Source: Scleromatobacter sp045810265 (GTDB lineage: Bacteria; Pseudomonadota; Gammaproteobacteria; Burkholderiales; Burkholderiaceae_C). From it: DNA of 7,017 bases. Positions 4,838-7,017 of the stretch are shown here, piece after piece. Where the stretch lies: NCBI GenBank assembly GCA_045810265.1, contig JBJMWF010000012.1, positions 1 through 7,017 on the forward strand, given 5' to 3'. Under the pieces are notes generated by a model that saw nothing but the letters and a program-made list of their open reading frames with translations, made no database searches and was not told where the DNA came from. The stretch's first letter is position 1, and each line of letters starts with the position of its first letter. The translations under genes were made by a program, and so were the position numbers.

Positions 4838-7000
4838 ATGCAGACGCTCCTGTCCGAACACTGGCATGCCGTGCGCCACCTGCGCGCCCGGCTGCGCGAC
4901 GGCGTGCAGCCGCTGCATCGGCGCCTGCGCGGACGGCCCTGGGTGCTGCTGATGGATCCGCTCACGCAGCGCTTCCATCGCGTCAGCCCGCAGGTCTATG
5001 GCGTGCTGCAGCTGCTGGACGGCCGGCGCACGCTCGACGAGGTCTGGACCGCGGCCTGCGACGGCGCGGGCGACGCGCCGGGCCAGGGCACGGCGATCTC
5101 CCAGCACGAGCTGGTGCAGCTGCTGTCGTCCCTGCATGGCAACGACCTGCTGCAGACCCAGGTGGCTCCCGACGCCGGTGAGGTCTTCGAGCGCTACAAG
5201 CGCCAGCGCAAGTCGCAGATTAAGCAGAGCTTCATGAACCCGATGAGCCTGCGCCTGCCGCTGCTGCATCCGGACGCCTGGTTCGAGCGCCAGGCCGGGC
5301 TGGCCCGCCTGGTCTTCAGCGCGCCGGTGCTGCTGCTGTGGCTGGTCATCGTCGTTCCCGCCGGCGTGCTGGGCGTGCAGCATTGGCACGAGCTCACGGA
5401 CAACCTGTCCGACCGCGTGCTGGCCGCGAGCAACGTGGCCTTGCTGTGGTGCACCTATCCGCTGGTCAAGGCGGTGCACGAATGGGCGCACGGCCTGGCG
5501 GTCAAGGCCTGGGGCGGCACGGTGCGCGAGGTCGGCCTGATGGTGATCCTGTTCTCGCCGGTGCCCTATGTGGACGCGACCTCGTCGTACCGCTTTCCGT
5601 CGAAATGGGCGCGCGCCACCGTGGCGGCGGCGGGGATCATGGCCGAGCTGGTGCTGGGCTCGATCGCGCTCTATGTCTGGCTGGTCTCGCAGTCCGGACT
5701 GGTGCAGGCCTTCGCGTTCAACGTCGTGCTGATTGCGGGCGTCTCGACCCTGTTGGTCAACGGCAACCCGCTGATGCGCTACGACGGCTACTTCATCGCC
5801 TGCGACCTGCTGGAGATGCCCAACCTGTCGCAGCGCGCGAACCGCTACCTGACCTACCTGTTCGATCGCTGGGTCATGGGTTCGCGCGACGCCGTCGCGC
5901 CGATGGAATCCCCCGGCGAGCGCGCGCTGCTGGGCCTGTATGGCGCGGTGGCGCCGATCTACCGCGTCAGCATCACGCTGGGCATGATCTGGTTCGTCGC
6001 CGGCAAGTACTTCTTCGTCGGTGTGCTGATGGCGCTGGTGAGCGCGTGGAGCTCGCTGCTGATGCCGCTGTGGCGCGGCTGGAAGCACCTGCGCAGTGCC
6101 GGCTCGCTCGCGCGCCGGCGCGACCTGGCGCTGCGCCGGGCCGCGGTCATCGTGGGCGGCGCGCTGGCGTTCGTCTGCCTGGTGCCGATGCCCTTCCGCT
6201 CGGTGCAGGAAGCCGTGGTCTGGCTGCCCGATGAAGCCATCGTGCGCGCGCAGGCGGCCGGCCAGGTGCGCGAGGCGATGGGGCAGCCGGGCGACCGGGT
6301 TGCGCCTGGCCAGCCCTTGATGGTGCTCGACAACCCGACCGTGATCGGCGACCTGGGCAGCGCGGCCGCGGCCGTGGCCCTGGCCGAGGCGCAACTGCGT
6401 CAGGCCGAGGTGGTGACGCCCGCCAAGGCCGACGGCCTGAAGGCGCAACTGGCCGCGGCCAACGCCAAGCTCGATGAAGCGCAGCGCCGTCTGCAGGCCT
6501 TGACGATCGCCGCCGCCGCTTCAGGACGCTGGATGCCCGCGGCGCCCACGGAGCTGCCGGGGCGCTACGTCAAGCGCGGCGAGGTCGTCGGCTACGTGAT
6601 CGACGGGCCCTCGCGCCGCGTGCGCGCGGCCATCCCGCAGGAGGACATGGCGCTGATCGCGCAGCGCGGCAGCGTCGTCGCGGCGGTGCGGCTGGCCAAC
6701 GCCCCGACCACGGAGATCCCGGCCCGCCTGCGCCGCAACGTGCCCGGCGGCGAGCAGGAACTCGTGTCGCAGGCGCTCGGCAGCGAGGGCGGCGGCGAGA
6801 TCCCGGTCGATCCCGCGCAGAAGGGCGGCACGCACGCGCTGCGGCGCGTCTTCGACCTCGAGCTGGACATGGCCCGTCCCTCGTCCAGCGGCGTGTTCGG
6901 CGACCGCGCCTACGTGCGCTTCGACCTGGGCTGGACGCCGCTGGCGCGCCAGTGGTTCCTGCGCCTGCGCCAGCTGTTCCTGGCCCGCCTCGATGTCTGA
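4838..7000 (+). CDS. PqqD-like / M50 site-2-protease-type membrane metallopeptidase / HlyD-like fusion protein
   Basis: This 720-residue protein has three parts. Residues about 33-108 look like a PqqD-type winged-helix domain (LLMDPLTQRFHRVSP, LDGRRTLDEVW). Residues about 155-450 form a multi-pass membrane M50 peptidase. Its zinc motif HEWAH is at 214-218 (E215 the predicted catalytic base). The family block SPVPYVDATSSYRFPSKWAR is at 240-259. The second motif, NPLMRYDGY at 310-318, supplies D316 as third zinc ligand and is followed by DLLEMPNL (323-330). From about 455 the chain is an HlyD-like periplasmic region: lipoyl-like halves around 464-500 and 556-590 (PGDRVAPGQPLMVLD, YVKRGEVVGYVIDG), a helical hairpin between them, and a beta-barrel to about 700. 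GAGG is not seen, but GAGG-like GAGG's core GAGG is replaced by GAGG-type GAGGC: the actual sequence is GAGG at 4826-4829, 8 bases before the ATG, giving a plausible ribosome site. The protein probably forms the inner-membrane core of the export complex; whether it cleaves the cargo is unknown. Confidence 0.9.
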   Translation: MQTLLSEHWHAVRHLRARLRDGVQPLHRRLRGRPWVLLMDPLTQRFHRVSPQVYGVLQLLDGRRTLDEVWTAACDGAGDAPGQGTAISQHELVQLLSSLHGNDLLQTQVAPDAGEVFERYKRQRKSQIKQSFMNPMSLRLPLLHPDAWFERQAGLARLVFSAPVLLLWLVIVVPAGVLGVQHWHELTDNLSDRVLAASNVALLWCTYPLVKAVHEWAHGLAVKAWGGTVREVGLMVILFSPVPYVDATSSYRFPSKWARATVAAAGIMAELVLGSIALYVWLVSQSGLVQAFAFNVVLIAGVSTLLVNGNPLMRYDGYFIACDLLEMPNLSQRANRYLTYLFDRWVMGSRDAVAPMESPGERALLGLYGAVAPIYRVSITLGMIWFVAGKYFFVGVLMALVSAWSSLLMPLWRGWKHLRSAGSLARRRDLALRRAAVIVGGALAFVCLVPMPFRSVQEAVVWLPDEAIVRAQAAGQVREAMGQPGDRVAPGQPLMVLDNPTVIGDLGSAAAAVALAEAQLRQAEVVTPAKADGLKAQLAAANAKLDEAQRRLQALTIAAAASGRWMPAAPTELPGRYVKRGEVVGYVIDGPSRRVRAAIPQEDMALIAQRGSVVAAVRLANAPTTEIPARLRRNVPGGEQELVSQALGSEGGGEIPVDPAQKGGTHALRRVFDLELDMARPSSSGVFGDRAYVRFDLGWTPLARQWFLRLRQLFLARLDV

Positions 7001-7017
7001 TCCCGCACTGCCCCGCG
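6993..7017 (+). CDS. Possible start of a further downstream gene (runs off the window)
   Basis: An ATG at 6993 overlaps the end of the M50 gene by 8 bases and reads MSDPALPR to the window edge with no stop. Short overlaps of this kind are common in operons, and the upstream genes are packed in the same way. No clear Shine-Dalgarno is seen. Only eight codons are visible, so the product cannot be identified. Confidence 0.35.

Noticed and set aside
4505..6448. A 647-codon open frame on the minus strand
   Set aside because: It lies antisense to the HlyD and M50 genes, whose proteins show clear family motifs. Its product is Arg/His/Gln-rich with no domain, typical of antisense frames in high-GC DNA.
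1..7017. RTX calcium-binding repeats, CRISPR arrays, tRNA or rRNA genes, insertion sequences
   Set aside because: No GGxGxD nonapeptides, regularly spaced direct repeats, RNA-gene signatures or transposase-like proteins were seen.

Overview
This window is high-GC DNA with strongly G/C-ending codons and four main genes, all on the + strand. Composition and protein style suggest a Gram-negative proteobacterium, plausibly of the order Burkholderiales. That placement is inferred from style and is not proven here.

Layout. Bases 2-1378 are the 3' end of a gene whose start lies upstream. It encodes the C-terminal part of a large, repetitive, secreted or surface protein: a jelly-roll-like domain, an Ig/cadherin-like domain, a Thr/Ala-rich linker and a short helical tail. 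A 311-base gap (1379-1689) follows. It holds three inverted repeats in a row, the first a possible terminator, and a possible 49-residue small ORF. Then come three tightly packed genes: a TolC-family outer-membrane channel (1690-3072); an HlyD-type membrane-fusion protein with a large cytoplasmic GAF-like N-terminal region (3069-4820, overlapping the previous gene by 4 bases); and a 720-residue protein combining a PqqD-like domain, an M50 (site-2-protease-type) membrane metallopeptidase and an HlyD-like periplasmic region (4838-7000). A further gene may start at 6993 and run off the window.

How the genes may work together. The TolC channel and two different adaptor-type proteins look like the envelope-spanning part of an export machine, and the adjacent repetitive protein is the obvious candidate cargo. 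No ABC-type ATPase is visible: none of the four proteins has a Walker A motif. In the place where a classical type I secretion locus has its ABC transporter, this one has an M50 peptidase with intact-looking zinc-site motifs, fused to a PqqD-like domain (a fold known elsewhere as a leader-peptide-binding module) and to an adaptor. The hypothesis is a type-I-like export system that recognises and perhaps cleaves its giant substrate through the M50 protein. The domain assignments are well supported by sequence motifs; the shared pathway is inferred from gene order.
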